DNA of 64,000 nt from DATEPR01 sp036491115 (GCA_036491115.1 DASXCQ010000089.1:17270-81269); one strand, 5' to 3'. Positions 33,123 through 41,478 are shown, counted from the first letter of the stretch. Program-made: numbers and translations. Notes: generated from the letters alone by a model not told the origin.

Positions 33123-33723
33123 CGTCCCGGTACAGGTCGCGCAGCAGGGCGATCTCGGCGCCGTGGTGCAGGAGCTCCTGGTTCATCCACCACGCCGTCT
33201 GGACGAACGGGTCCTCCGGGTCGCTGCCGTACGGGTAGGTGGACACGCCGACGGCGTCCAACTCGTCGTCGGCCATCCCGACCAGCACCTGCCGCCACGC
33301 CACCGCGCCGTCGGAGAACGCGGCGATGCCGCCTTTGGCGTCGCCGTGGTGGTGGTAGGTGTCGAGTGTCGACGAGTGGGTGCCGGTCCGGTGGTCGGCC
33401 CGCATGGACAGCATCTCGGCGAGATGCGCCAGCCGCCAGGCGATCGTGGTGACCGGCGGCCGGGCGGGCGGCGGACCGCCGTCGCGCCGCCACTCCCCCG
33501 CGCCGGCCAGCACCGTGGCGCCCGGTCCGGGTTGCTCGGTGCGCCGCCGGATCGACCAGCAGCCGGCGACCGGTTCCCACAGGTACTCGTCGTCGGCCAT
33601 CGGCGCCACCGGGATGCGGACGCCGTTGCCGCTGTCCAGGTCCGGCCCGGACATGCGGTCGACCAGCCGCGCCACGGTGAAGTCGAACTGCTCGACCAGC
33701 GGCACCAGCCGCTGCGCCGTCAT
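33103..33723 (-). CDS. DinB-like (YfiT/DinB fold) protein
   Basis: A 206-aa four-helix-bundle protein of the DinB/mycothiol-transferase type. It has an N-terminal LVPLVEQFDFTVARLVDRM, a central TIAWRLAHLAEMLSMRADHR with the conserved His near the metal site, and WWMNQELLHHGAEIALLRDL with the C-terminal HHGAE motif supplying further metal ligands. Relatives bind Ni/Zn and use mycothiol or bacillithiol. Its ATG overlaps the stop of the upstream serine hydrolase (TGATG), so the two are coupled. Confidence 0.82.
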   Translation of the reverse strand: MTAQRLVPLVEQFDFTVARLVDRMSGPDLDSGNGVRIPVAPMADDEYLWEPVAGCWSIRRRTEQPGPGATVLAGAGEWRRDGGPPPARPPVTTIAWRLAHLAEMLSMRADHRTGTHSSTLDTYHHHGDAKGGIAAFSDGAVAWRQVLVGMADDELDAVGVSTYPYGSDPEDPFVQTAWWMNQELLHHGAEIALLRDLYRDARTASG

Positions 33724-34970
33724 CAGCGGCCCACCGCCGGGGTGTCCACCAGTGCCTGGTAGGCGAGCTGGCGCAGCTGGGAGCGCAGCGGGTGGGTGCT
33801 GGAGGGCAGGAGCTGGGTGAAGAACTGCACGGTCATGTCCTCCAGCGGGTCGACCCAGAACGCCGTGCTGGCCGCGCCGCCCCAGGCGAACTCGCCGCGC
33901 GAGGACAGTGACTCGGCCTTGGCGGGGTTCTGCAACACGGAGAAGCCGAGCCCGAAGCCGACGCCGTCGAACGGGGCCTCGGCGAAGAGCGGACGGCCGA
34001 ACTCCTCCAGGTCGACGCCACCGGGCAGGTGGTTGCGGGTCATGTGGGCGATCGTGCGGGAGCCGAGCAGGCGGACGCCGTCGAGTTCACCGCCGCGCAG
34101 CAGCAGCTGGGTGAAGCGGTGGTAGTCGCCCGCGGTGGAGATCAGGCCGCCGCCACCGGACAGGAACGCCGGCCGGGCGGTGGCGGCGCGGCCCAGCGCG
34201 TCCTGCCGGACGGCCTTGCGGGTGCCGCGCTGCGGCGTATAGAGGGCGGCGAGCTGGTCGGCCACGGACTCGTCGACCCAGAACCCGGTGTCGGCCATGC
34301 CGAGCGGACCCAGGATGTGCTCGGCGAAGAACTCGTCCAGCGACTGTCCGGACACCACCTCGACCAGACGGCCCAGCACGTCGGTGGCCATCGAGTAGTT
34401 CCACTCGGTGCCCGGCTGGAACACCAGCGGCAGCCCGGCGATGATCTCGCAGCCGCGGGCCAGGTCGACGCCGGCCGGCTGACCCCACTCGAAGCCCGCC
34501 GCCCGGTACATCTCGTCGACCGCGTGCGCGTGGTGAAAGCCGTAGGTGAGGCCGGAGGTGTGGGTCATCAGGTGCCACACCCGGATCGGCACGGCGGGAT
34601 CGGTGGCGGGGGCCTGGGACGTGCCGCGACGGTAGACGCGCATGTCGGCGAACTCCGGCAGCCAGCGGCTGATCGGGTCGGTGAGCTCGAGCTCGCCCGC
34701 CTCGTACAGCATCATCGCGGCGACCGTGGTGATCGGCTTGGTCATGGAGAAGATCCGCCACCGGGTGTCCAGCTCGACGGGTAGGCCGGCCTCCATGTCC
34801 CGCTGGCCGTAGGTGGACAGGTGGGCGATCCGGCCGTGCCGGGTGACCATGACCAGCCAGCCGGGCAGCAGCCCGTCGTCCACGTACCGACTCATCCTGC
34901 GGTCGATGCGGGCCAGCCGGTCGGCGTCGAATCCGAGTTCCGCGGGATCGGTGTCCACCACGAGTTTCAC
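33723..34970 (-). CDS. Serine hydrolase, class C beta-lactamase/esterase fold
   Basis: A 415-aa penicillin-binding-type hydrolase. The nucleophile motif is SMTK (FSMTKPITTVAAMMLYEAG), the second motif is the Tyr of WNYSMATDVLGRLVEVVSG (YSM instead of YxN), and a HTSGLTYGF loop is present. There is no signal peptide, so it is a cytosolic esterase or D-aminopeptidase-like enzyme rather than a true beta-lactamase. It is coupled to the DinB-like gene by a 1-nt stop/start overlap. Substrate unknown. Confidence 0.88.
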   Translation of the reverse strand: MKLVVDTDPAELGFDADRLARIDRRMSRYVDDGLLPGWLVMVTRHGRIAHLSTYGQRDMEAGLPVELDTRWRIFSMTKPITTVAAMMLYEAGELELTDPISRWLPEFADMRVYRRGTSQAPATDPAVPIRVWHLMTHTSGLTYGFHHAHAVDEMYRAAGFEWGQPAGVDLARGCEIIAGLPLVFQPGTEWNYSMATDVLGRLVEVVSGQSLDEFFAEHILGPLGMADTGFWVDESVADQLAALYTPQRGTRKAVRQDALGRAATARPAFLSGGGGLISTAGDYHRFTQLLLRGGELDGVRLLGSRTIAHMTRNHLPGGVDLEEFGRPLFAEAPFDGVGFGLGFSVLQNPAKAESLSSRGEFAWGGAASTAFWVDPLEDMTVQFFTQLLPSSTHPLRSQLRQLAYQALVDTPAVGR

Positions 34971-35036
34971 CGCTCATGCCTCCTTCGACTCTTTGCTGGA
35001 GACGATAGGCGAACGGCGGGTGATGTGGCGGTGCGA

Positions 35037-35528
35037 TCAGGCGGCTTCGCCGATTGCGGACTCGAGATGTGCCTTCACCTTGGTGAGGGTGTGTTCGATG
35101 GACGTGGTGTTGAAACCGGGGCGGTCGGCGCGGCCGGTGACGCGCGGACCGAGGAAGCGGCGCACGATCACGTTGCCCACCCGGAACCAGTGCTCGGTGA
35201 GGCGGGTTCCGGTCGCGGTGGGCGTGATCTCGTAGGACCAGCGCGACACGCGCACGCCGAACGGGGTGCGCACGTCGAACGTGAACCGGCGGCCCGGCTC
35301 GCACGCGACCACCCGGACCCTGGTCCACCACTGCTTGGCGCCGTTGCGGTTGGTCCCCCGGAACCGCGCCCCCAGGGCCGGGCCGGTCGCCGGCGGCAGC
35401 CAGCGGCCGCCGATGTTCTCCGGGCTGAACCGGTCCATCCCCGGCAGGTCGGTCACGATCGACCACACGGCGCGCGGGTCGGCTACGACCTCCACGCTGC
35501 GGGAGATTGTTGGCTGCACGATGGTCAC
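35037..35528 (-). CDS. SRPBCC-family (START-like) lipid/polyketide-binding protein
   Basis: A 163-aa Bet-v1-fold protein. It begins with the usual strand ISRSVEVVADPRAVWSIVTD, then LPGMDRFSPENIGGRW, and a central RFTFDVRTPFGVRVSRWSYE beta region. The C-terminal helix is TTSIEHTLTKVKAHLESAI. The family binds hydrophobic ligands or acts as cyclase/aromatase. GTG 35528 has an AGGTG 5 nt upstream; the open frame continues further but without a ribosome site. It is divergent from the AAA ATPase gene at 35614. Confidence 0.82.
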   Translation of the reverse strand: MTIVQPTISRSVEVVADPRAVWSIVTDLPGMDRFSPENIGGRWLPPATGPALGARFRGTNRNGAKQWWTRVRVVACEPGRRFTFDVRTPFGVRVSRWSYEITPTATGTRLTEHWFRVGNVIVRRFLGPRVTGRADRPGFNTTSIEHTLTKVKAHLESAIGEAA

Positions 35529-35613
35529 GGTGGCACCTGCTCCCAGCCGGGGCAACGGTGTCGGTCCGGTGCGGCATGGTCCGAGTCGGATGCCGCACGG
35601 ACGAGGAGGTCGG

Positions 35614-36765
35614 GTGCTCACGACGCTCGCGGTGGCGAACTACCGGTCGCTGCGCGACCTGGCGCTGCCGCTGCGCCGGTTGACCCTGGTCACCGGGGCC
35701 AACGGCAGCGGCAAGTCCAGCCTGTACCGGTCGCTGCGGCTGTTGGCCGACGCCTCGCGCAACGGCGCGGTGGCGGCGCTGGCCAGGGAGGGTGGCCTGC
35801 CCTCGACGTTGTGGGCCGGTCCGGAGCGGCCGGTGCGGGACGGCAGGCGGGCGCAGGGCACGGTGCGGAAGACGCCGGTGGCGCTGCGGCTGGGGTTCGC
35901 CGGGGACGAGTTCGGCTACGCGGTGGACTTCGGCCTGCCGGTGCCGAGTGGTTCGTTGTTCAACCTGGATCCGGAGATCAAGCGCGAGTGCCTGTGGGCG
36001 GGCCCGGTGCTGCGGCCGGTCACCCTGCTGGTCGACCGGGCGGCCGGGATCGTGCGGCTACAGGGGTCGGAGGGCCATCACTCGATCGGGTTGACCGACA
36101 GCGTGCTGAGTGAAATGGCCGATCCGGGTGCGGCGCCGGAGCTGATGCTGGTGCGGGAACGGATTCGATCGTGGCGGTTTTATGATCAGTTTCGGACCGA
36201 TGCCGGGGCGCCTGCTCGGCGGCGGCAGGTGGGGACGCGGACGCCGGTGTTGGGCCACGACGGCGGTGACCTGGCGGCCGCGATCCAGACGATCGTCGAG
36301 ATCGGCGACTCGGAGGTGTTGGACGAGGCCGTGGGCAACGCCTTTCCCGGCTGCGGGGTGAGGGTGGTGTCGCGTGACGGGTGGTTGGAGTTGTTGTTCC
36401 GGCAGCACGGGTTGCTGCGGCCGCTCGGGGTGGCGGAGTTGTCGGACGGGACCTTGCGGTACCTGTTGCTGGTGGCGGCGTTGCTGACACCTCGGCCGCC
36501 GGAGTTGTTGGTGTTGAACGAGCCGGAGACCAGTCTGCATCCGGATCTGTTGGTGCCGTTGGCGTCGTTGGTCGCGACGGCGGCGACGCGGGCTCAGCTG
36601 GTGGTGGTGTCGCACGCGGTGCCGTTGGTCAGGGCGATGGCCGCGGTGGCCGAGGAGTTGGGGGTGGAGGTGAGCACGGTGGAACTGGTCAAGGAAGGTG
36701 GAGCCACCTACATCGCCGGCCAGAAACTCCTCGACGCACCATCCTGGCACTGGCCGAAACGCTGA
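35614..36765 (+). CDS. Stand-alone AAA/ABC-type ATPase (COG4637/OLD-like)
   Basis: A 383-aa P-loop ATPase of the SMC/ABC-like AAA_21 class. The Walker A is LVTGANGSGKSSLYRSL, the ABC signature analogue is ELSDGTLRYLLLVAAL, the Walker B and D-loop are LLVLNEPETSLHPDLL, and the switch His is in VVVSHAVPLV. There is no Toprim or HNH domain. GTG 35614 follows GAGGAGG. Codon use becomes T-rich in the last 500 bp. It ends 18 bp from the convergent cassette at 36784. It is either an unrelated housekeeping ATPase or a partner of that cassette; I favour unrelated. Confidence 0.85.
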   Translation: MLTTLAVANYRSLRDLALPLRRLTLVTGANGSGKSSLYRSLRLLADASRNGAVAALAREGGLPSTLWAGPERPVRDGRRAQGTVRKTPVALRLGFAGDEFGYAVDFGLPVPSGSLFNLDPEIKRECLWAGPVLRPVTLLVDRAAGIVRLQGSEGHHSIGLTDSVLSEMADPGAAPELMLVRERIRSWRFYDQFRTDAGAPARRRQVGTRTPVLGHDGGDLAAAIQTIVEIGDSEVLDEAVGNAFPGCGVRVVSRDGWLELLFRQHGLLRPLGVAELSDGTLRYLLLVAALLTPRPPELLVLNEPETSLHPDLLVPLASLVATAATRAQLVVVSHAVPLVRAMAAVAEELGVEVSTVELVKEGGATYIAGQKLLDAPSWHWPKR

Positions 36766-36783
36766 CGCCCCATGGACTCCCGA

Positions 36784-37518
36784 TTACGGCATCGCCGACG
36801 GGCGAACGACCTCAATACACGTGCCGCCCGCGATCCCGACCTCGTGCAGCGCACGTGTGTCGCTGTTCCCGCTCCTGTTGTTCAGGGCCCAGTTAGTGCC
36901 GATGTCGACGAGCAATCGGCCAGATCCCTTGATCTTGATGAGCCATGACAGGCCATAGGTGTAAGGCGGCACGTGACCTGAGATCGAGGCGTAGATCGCG
37001 TCGAGGAGCTCCGACACGGTACTGGAGTCGCTGACGATGAACTGCATGGTCGATCCGGCACCCAGGAAATGCGACAGGTCAACCGATGCCACCGATAGCG
37101 CCACGCCCTCTTGGGCCTTGTCCTTGGCCTGCTGCACCACCTTCTCGGCCGCGTCGACGGTGAGGTGTAGATCGCTCACCGCTTCGGCCGCCGACGCGGC
37201 CGCCGCGGTCTGCGCCACTTCGACGCCACGACGTACGTTCTGGCGCATCGCCCTGACGAACACGTCCACATCCACGTTGTCGGAGAAGTCCTTGGGCGCA
37301 TACCAGACGTAGGGCTTCTTCCAGAGGACAAGGAAGAACACGGCCAGGACGACGCAGGGAAATATTACCGAGAATATCGCGAACATCGTCTGGATCCAGG
37401 TAGTTGATTTGACCGTGACCACACCGGTCGTCGCCTCACTGACGCTGATGAACAGCGAGACGACCCATAGCGGATTCGTGGTACGCAAACTCGCCTTCGG
37501 CTCGTCGGTGTGGGCCAT
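36784..37518 (-). CDS. Two-TM protein with coiled-coil and ubiquitin-like C-terminus
   Basis: A 244-aa protein and the last gene of the cassette. Residues 14-70 (NPLWVVSLFISVSEATTGVV, then MFAIFSVIFPCVVLAVFFLV) form two membrane segments ending LWKKPYVWYAPKDF. An Ala-rich helix follows (AAAASAAEAVSDLHLTVDAA). Residues about 160-240 run STVSELLDAIYASI, LLVDIGTNWAL, TRALHEVGIAGGTCIEVV, a beta-grasp/ubiquitin-like pattern. A membrane-disrupting or membrane-recruiting effector is conceivable; no enzyme motif is seen. A 126-nt gap separates it from the upstream gene. Confidence 0.6.
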   Translation of the reverse strand: MAHTDEPKASLRTTNPLWVVSLFISVSEATTGVVTVKSTTWIQTMFAIFSVIFPCVVLAVFFLVLWKKPYVWYAPKDFSDNVDVDVFVRAMRQNVRRGVEVAQTAAAASAAEAVSDLHLTVDAAEKVVQQAKDKAQEGVALSVASVDLSHFLGAGSTMQFIVSDSSTVSELLDAIYASISGHVPPYTYGLSWLIKIKGSGRLLVDIGTNWALNNRSGNSDTRALHEVGIAGGTCIEVVRPSAMP

Positions 37519-37644
37519 CGTCGAGATCTCTCCGAACGGATGTGTGCGGCTGTGTGTGACATCGGCTACCTCTATGCCAGGTTACGCACGCAATAGAGCC
37601 TGTTGCCGGACAGTTGGTGGACAACCCTGGCACCCGAAACGTCG

Positions 37645-38244
37645 TCACGACGGGTAGAGAGCCGCCGCCGCACTTCGGACGCAGAGCCCGTGTATGCACA
37701 CCAGGAACGGATCGGCGTCCGGGATCAGGATCAAGGCATCGTGATGGGTCAGAGCGGTGGAGAGCTTCCCGGTCTCGACCCAGTCGAGCCGCATATAGCT
37801 GGCGTTGCTCGTCGGAATCAGCTCCGCACCGGTCGTCAACCGAACCCGTAACGTGATCATCCTGGTGAGTTCGCTGATCTGGGTGCCGAGCGGATCATCG
37901 ACCACGTCGGTGACGTCGCTGACCAGGCTGACCTGACCACGAAACATGCCTTGCTCCAGAAACTGCCCGATGCCCAGCTTCCTGGCCATGACAGCCTCCG
38001 CCATGAGCGACGGCAACATCATGCCCGCTCGCTGGACACCGAAGTGAAAGTTGGACCGGCCGTGAGCGACCAACGTGTCGGCGAGGACGAGTGGCGCTCG
38101 TTGGGTGATCGTACTGAGCACGCCGGGATGCCTGGGGTTGTGTCTGGGCGTCCGGACCCCCATCAACAAGCGGCCCGGCATGTCGGATCGCTCGATCAAC
38201 AAGGAGACCACGAAGGTTGGCGAGCGGCCACTTGGTTCCTCCAT
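37645..38244 (-). CDS. Nudix-like protein lacking catalytic residues (cassette gene 3)
   Basis: A 199-aa protein whose first 45 residues (TFVVSLLIERSDMPGRLLMG, then VRTPRHNPRHPGVLSTI) look like the opening strands of a Nudix fold. A helix MAEAVMARKLGIG sits where a Nudix box helix would be, but the REUXEEXGU glutamates are absent. The C-terminal half (SYMRLDWVETGKLSTALTHH, DALILIPDADPFLV) again resembles the Nudix tail. It probably binds rather than hydrolyses a nucleotide. Its ATG overlaps the stop of the 419-aa gene (TGATG), so the two products are made together. Confidence 0.55.
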   Translation of the reverse strand: MEEPSGRSPTFVVSLLIERSDMPGRLLMGVRTPRHNPRHPGVLSTITQRAPLVLADTLVAHGRSNFHFGVQRAGMMLPSLMAEAVMARKLGIGQFLEQGMFRGQVSLVSDVTDVVDDPLGTQISELTRMITLRVRLTTGAELIPTSNASYMRLDWVETGKLSTALTHHDALILIPDADPFLVCIHGLCVRSAAAALYPS

Positions 38245-39503
38245 CAGCTGTGTCCTCCTGTGTCATCGACCGGACGATTGAACACATGCTCTGTCAGCCA
38301 GGTGGATCGAGCGCGCAGCAGACGATTGAGTGGGAGCGGTTCCGGGGTGGTGGCATAGAGTCTGTCTCGGTCGACGCGCACCATTCCGGTCGGATTCCAC
38401 GACTCCAGGTCACGTAGTTCGTCCTGGTCCCCTGACCGGCGAAGCGAGCAGTCGAAGATCGCGAAGCACAGTTGCTCGTTGGCCGTCTCATGGTCCAGCA
38501 CCTGGAACCCACGGAAGGCGAGGCGATCCGGGCCGATGTGCAGACCGCACGACGAATAAAGCTCCCGCTGTGCCGCGTTGCGGAATGCATCCAACGGGAC
38601 TGTGAACGGATTCGGCTTGCCGGCCATGATCCATGTCTTCTCGAAGGCGTCGTCATCGTTCTGCTTGTCACCGAGGTCGAGGTTGAGTGCGACGGCGAGG
38701 TCCTCCTCCAGGACACGGGCACTGAGAAGGGACAGGACGCCGAAATCGTTGTGATCGGTCAGCAGCGTCCGTTGCTTCAGATAGGCGATCGGCCCTCGCG
38801 GCGTGGTGGCACGGATGGCCACGATCGCCACCGGCATCAGGAAGTTGTCGTCATGGGACGAGATTCCGTAGGGCAGGAACCTGGTTATTCGCGGGCCTGG
38901 CCAGCTCGTGGTCCCGTCCGACGGCACGGCCAGAACCGCACTCTGGTCAAGCATCGCGCAGTGGATCTCCCGGATGAGCAGCGGCTTGCGATCCTGGAGC
39001 ATCGCGTCGAAGGTGGCCAACAGTGTCGACGGCGGAGTCGGGACCTGCCACATGACCGTCTGCTCCCGGCCGAGCGGCCCTGGCAGGACGGTGAGACCGA
39101 CCATGTGGACGCCACCGTCGTTGCTGGTCAGCCGAACGAGGCAGTCGAGAAACAACTCCGATATCGCGAAGGACGCATAGGGTCCGGCCGATGGCCCGTC
39201 CGGAGAGCCCGACAATATGTTGCGGAGGGCGATCAGCGAGGCGTTCCAGCGCCGGATCAACTTGCCGTGTAGGGCGTCGGGCGCGTGCGCCAGGACGATC
39301 TGGGACCTCGGAGTCGAGTACGTGATCGGCGCGAGAACCGCGGCGGTGTCGTTGGTCGCACCCGACGTGACCCGTCGAATCGCATCGATCAGCGGTTGTG
39401 GTGCGATCCCCAGCACGTCGATCCGGGTCGAATTGAGCAGAAGGTAGGCCAGCTCTGATTGGATGTCCGCGGCGTCACATAAGATTGGATGGTTGTCGTC
39501 CAA
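38244..39503 (-). CDS. 419-aa cassette protein with degenerate Nudix-like C-terminal domain
   Basis: The N-terminal half (LAYLLLNSTRIDVLGIAPQP, then LIDAIRR) has the alternating pattern seen in PLD-like or receiver-type sensor regions, though no HKD motif is present. From about residue 215 (PVAIVAIRATTPRGPIAYLK) to 390 it follows a Nudix-like order, with a box-like helix FRNAAQRELYSSCGL. REL and CGL are kept but the metal-binding EE is SS, so hydrolysis is unlikely. A 44-nt gap separates it from the HD gene upstream and it overlaps the 199-aa gene downstream. I recognise no named family. Confidence 0.55.
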   Translation of the reverse strand: MDDNHPILCDAADIQSELAYLLLNSTRIDVLGIAPQPLIDAIRRVTSGATNDTAAVLAPITYSTPRSQIVLAHAPDALHGKLIRRWNASLIALRNILSGSPDGPSAGPYASFAISELFLDCLVRLTSNDGGVHMVGLTVLPGPLGREQTVMWQVPTPPSTLLATFDAMLQDRKPLLIREIHCAMLDQSAVLAVPSDGTTSWPGPRITRFLPYGISSHDDNFLMPVAIVAIRATTPRGPIAYLKQRTLLTDHNDFGVLSLLSARVLEEDLAVALNLDLGDKQNDDDAFEKTWIMAGKPNPFTVPLDAFRNAAQRELYSSCGLHIGPDRLAFRGFQVLDHETANEQLCFAIFDCSLRRSGDQDELRDLESWNPTGMVRVDRDRLYATTPEPLPLNRLLRARSTWLTEHVFNRPVDDTGGHS

Positions 39504-39547
39504 CGTGTCCTCGCACAGGGTCGCAGAGCACCGAGCCTCGCCCGACC

Positions 39548-40234
39548 TCAGCCGGACTTCTGGGGGCGGAGCACCCCGAGTCTCGCTGCGTCACACACCA
39601 CCTGTGAGGCGAAGTCGGCGAGTTCAGGGCAGTACTCACGGACCCCATCGATGCGCCGCTGTACCTGGTCCGCCCGAACGTGGTGCGCCCGCCACGACGA
39701 GAACTCCAGGTTGGAGTAGTTGAGAAAGACCGGAAGCAACACGTCGAGGGCCATGACGAACCGACCCTCCGGAGACAGCAGTTCTTCGTATTCTTTCCAT
39801 TTGTCGAATATGTCCTTGACTTCGACACTGTTACGATGGTTGGCAACCATCTGGCGCATGGCGGTGACTTCGTTCTTGTGCCTGGAGTTGATCTGTGGCG
39901 AATAGACGAACGTGTCACCGACGAAAACCTCGGGTATGTCGTGCACCGCCGCGAGGGTGACTGCCGCGTTGACGTCGAGCGTCTCGCTGGCGAACCGCGC
40001 GAAGATGAGGACAGCGACGGAGAGGTGCCAGGAGTGTTCCGCGGTCGTCTCGGCCCTCGGTCCCGTCGCGATGGGGTTCTGGCGGTTCACCTGTTTGAGG
40101 CGGTCGATCTCCAGGAGGAAGGAGTGCAACTCGGAAAGGTCGGCATCCTGCGGCCGAACTCGTTGGCTCCCGGCGTCCTCGACAGTGTGTCCCGCAAGCA
40201 TATAGATACCGTCCTTGCGTCGGTTTGGCATCAT
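39548..40234 (-). CDS. HD-domain nucleotidase, YfbR/HDDC2-like (cassette gene 1)
   Basis: A 228-aa HD-family phosphohydrolase. AEHSWHLSVAVLIFARFA gives the first metal His, AAVHDIPEVFVGD the HD pair and the following Glu, and FVMALDVLLPVF the distal Asp. This is the H...HD..E...D pattern of YfbR 5'-deoxynucleotidase. All catalytic positions are present, so it should remove phosphate from (deoxy)nucleoside monophosphates or related nucleotides. Start ATG 40234 is chosen; ATG 40201, with AAGGA upstream, is the alternative. It leads the four-gene cassette. GC content is visibly lower than in flanking genes, suggesting acquisition. Confidence 0.75.
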   Translation of the reverse strand: MMPNRRKDGIYMLAGHTVEDAGSQRVRPQDADLSELHSFLLEIDRLKQVNRQNPIATGPRAETTAEHSWHLSVAVLIFARFASETLDVNAAVTLAAVHDIPEVFVGDTFVYSPQINSRHKNEVTAMRQMVANHRNSVEVKDIFDKWKEYEELLSPEGRFVMALDVLLPVFLNYSNLEFSSWRAHHVRADQVQRRIDGVREYCPELADFASQVVCDAARLGVLRPQKSG

Positions 40235-40949
40235 CTGACACCGTTGACCGTGGTTCCGTGTTGGGCAATGATCGTTGGGTGGCGGTCAGAGTAGCTGCCG
40301 CCATCGTCCCCGAATACATCGGCGAGCACGAGCCGGAACCGAGACCTTGTCCTACATTTGTCCATGAATTGTCCACCGGATGTCCAGCGCGGTTCAGGCG
40401 TTGCCGATGACGCAAGCGAGCACATTCGCTGGGCGATGCCGGACCCGGCGCGGACGTTCATGTATTGAGGATCCCCGGTGTGCGTTGGCCGTGGACCGGC
40501 CAAACGGGTGAATACCCTTTCGAAGCCACCGTGACCGCGCGCAACGTAGCGGGCGTCGCAATGCGTTGTACACAATGCGCTACGAGGCCGTCGAAGGTTC
40601 GAGATTCCGGCGCCACGATGTGGTGAGTCTTTGAGGCGCGGGACCGGTCTCTGCGAGCACATTCGGCACACCTGCGGAATTGGATGCGCTAATCCTGTGC
40701 AATGCCCGACGTGTCACTCGCCCAGCGACCGACTCCCACGCACATCCAGCCAACATCACCAGGCGTGATGTCCATACGATGGCTCACCCAACCCACCGTG
40801 CCCGGCAACAAGCCACCCCACGACCAGTTCCACTGCACACCCACCACATCCAACCCAACACCACCGGGCGTGTCATTCGTCCAGCGGGCGACTCAAGGCA
40901 AACCGGGCGGACGGCGCAACCGAAGTGGCCGCGCCGTCCGCGGACCCGG
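40235..40949. other. Gene-free 0.7-kb region with imperfect repeats
   Basis: No convincing gene is present on either strand. Near the cassette promoter lies TTGGCCG-TGGAC-CGGCCAA (40485-40503), a perfect dyad. A 27-bp unit at 40709-40735 recurs at 40868-40894 with 22 of 27 identities, and a weaker copy begins near 40763. The 13-mer GCGAGCACATTCG also occurs twice, at about 40415 and 40655. From 40700 to 40870 the plus strand is strikingly purine-poor. It may hold the cassette's control region. Confidence 0.55.
40709..40894 (+). repeat. Imperfect 27-bp direct repeat (minisatellite-like)
   Basis: Unit 1 (40709-40735) and unit 3 (40868-40894) share the core GTGTCA(C/T)TCG(C/T)CCAGCG and end GACTC; they differ at 5 of 27 positions. 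The 159-bp spacing is about three times 53, and a weaker GCGTG-led copy at 40763 fits that period. Confidence 0.45.
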
Positions 40950-41411
40950 TCAGAACCACGCCCCGGCCGGCTGCCGGATCGCCGTGTTCACCCGGTTGAA
41001 CAGGTTCGTCGTGGCGATCCAGAGGATCAGCGTCGCGACGGCCTTCTCGTCGAAGTGCTTGTTGACCTCGGCCCACAGCTCGTCCGGGACGGCGTCCTCG
41101 CGCTGCCGGTCGGGCAGCCGGGTCATCACCTCGGCGAGGGCCAGCGCGGCGCGCTCGGCGTCGGTGAAGTACGGCGCCTCGCGCCACGCGGCCACCGACC
41201 ACAGCCGCTCGTCGGTCTCCCCCTCCTTCTTGGCGCCGCGCACGCCCATGTCCACGCACAAGCTGCACCCGTTGATCTGGCTGGCCCGCAGGTGCACCAG
41301 GCCCAGGATCGTCCCCGGCACCGAGTCGTTCTGTGCGGCCTTCACCAGTTGCTGAATGGCGGCCGCCGCGTCCGGCAGCAGCTTCCCGGGGTTGGTCATC
41401 CGTGCTTCCAT
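40950..41411 (-). CDS. Carboxymuconolactone-decarboxylase/AhpD-like protein
   Basis: A 153-aa CMD-family helical protein. LVHLRASQINGCSLCVDMGV contains the CxxC and downstream helix of AhpD-like peroxidase-associated proteins. WREAPYFTDAERAALALAEV and AVATLILWIATTNLFNRVNT complete the fold. Expected to act in peroxide detoxification as a disulfide reductase. ATG 41411 is placed 5 nt after GGAGG; the adjacent ATG 41414 is too close. A 9-bp dyad at 41428 lies in its promoter region. Confidence 0.88.
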   Translation of the reverse strand: MEARMTNPGKLLPDAAAAIQQLVKAAQNDSVPGTILGLVHLRASQINGCSLCVDMGVRGAKKEGETDERLWSVAAWREAPYFTDAERAALALAEVMTRLPDRQREDAVPDELWAEVNKHFDEKAVATLILWIATTNLFNRVNTAIRQPAGAWF

Positions 41412-41427
41412 CATTGCCTCCTGTGTC

Positions 41428-41451
41428 GTTCCGTCACCTCCCTGACGGAAC
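41428..41451. promoter_or_regulatory. 9-bp inverted repeat upstream of the AhpD-like gene
   Basis: GTTCCGTCA-CCTCCC-TGACGGAAC, 16 nt upstream of ATG 41411 and 27 nt past the dehydrogenase stop. It is a repressor-type operator candidate or a short terminator of the preceding gene. Confidence 0.5.
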
Positions 41452-41478
41452 GGGCGGCGCGGATGTGACAGGCGGCCG

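Noticed and set aside
35614..36765. AAA ATPase as fifth component of the 36.8-40.2 kb cassette
   Set aside because: It is convergent, has chromosomal-type GC in its 5' half, and lacks a nuclease partner domain; adjacency alone is weak.
40709..40894. CRISPR array
   Set aside because: Repeats are imperfect and too few, spacers are irregular, and there are no cas genes.
40680..41468. Long plus-strand ORFs crossing 40680-41468
   Set aside because: They run antisense to the well-supported AhpD-like gene and give Pro/Thr/Arg-rich sequence produced by the purine-poor region.
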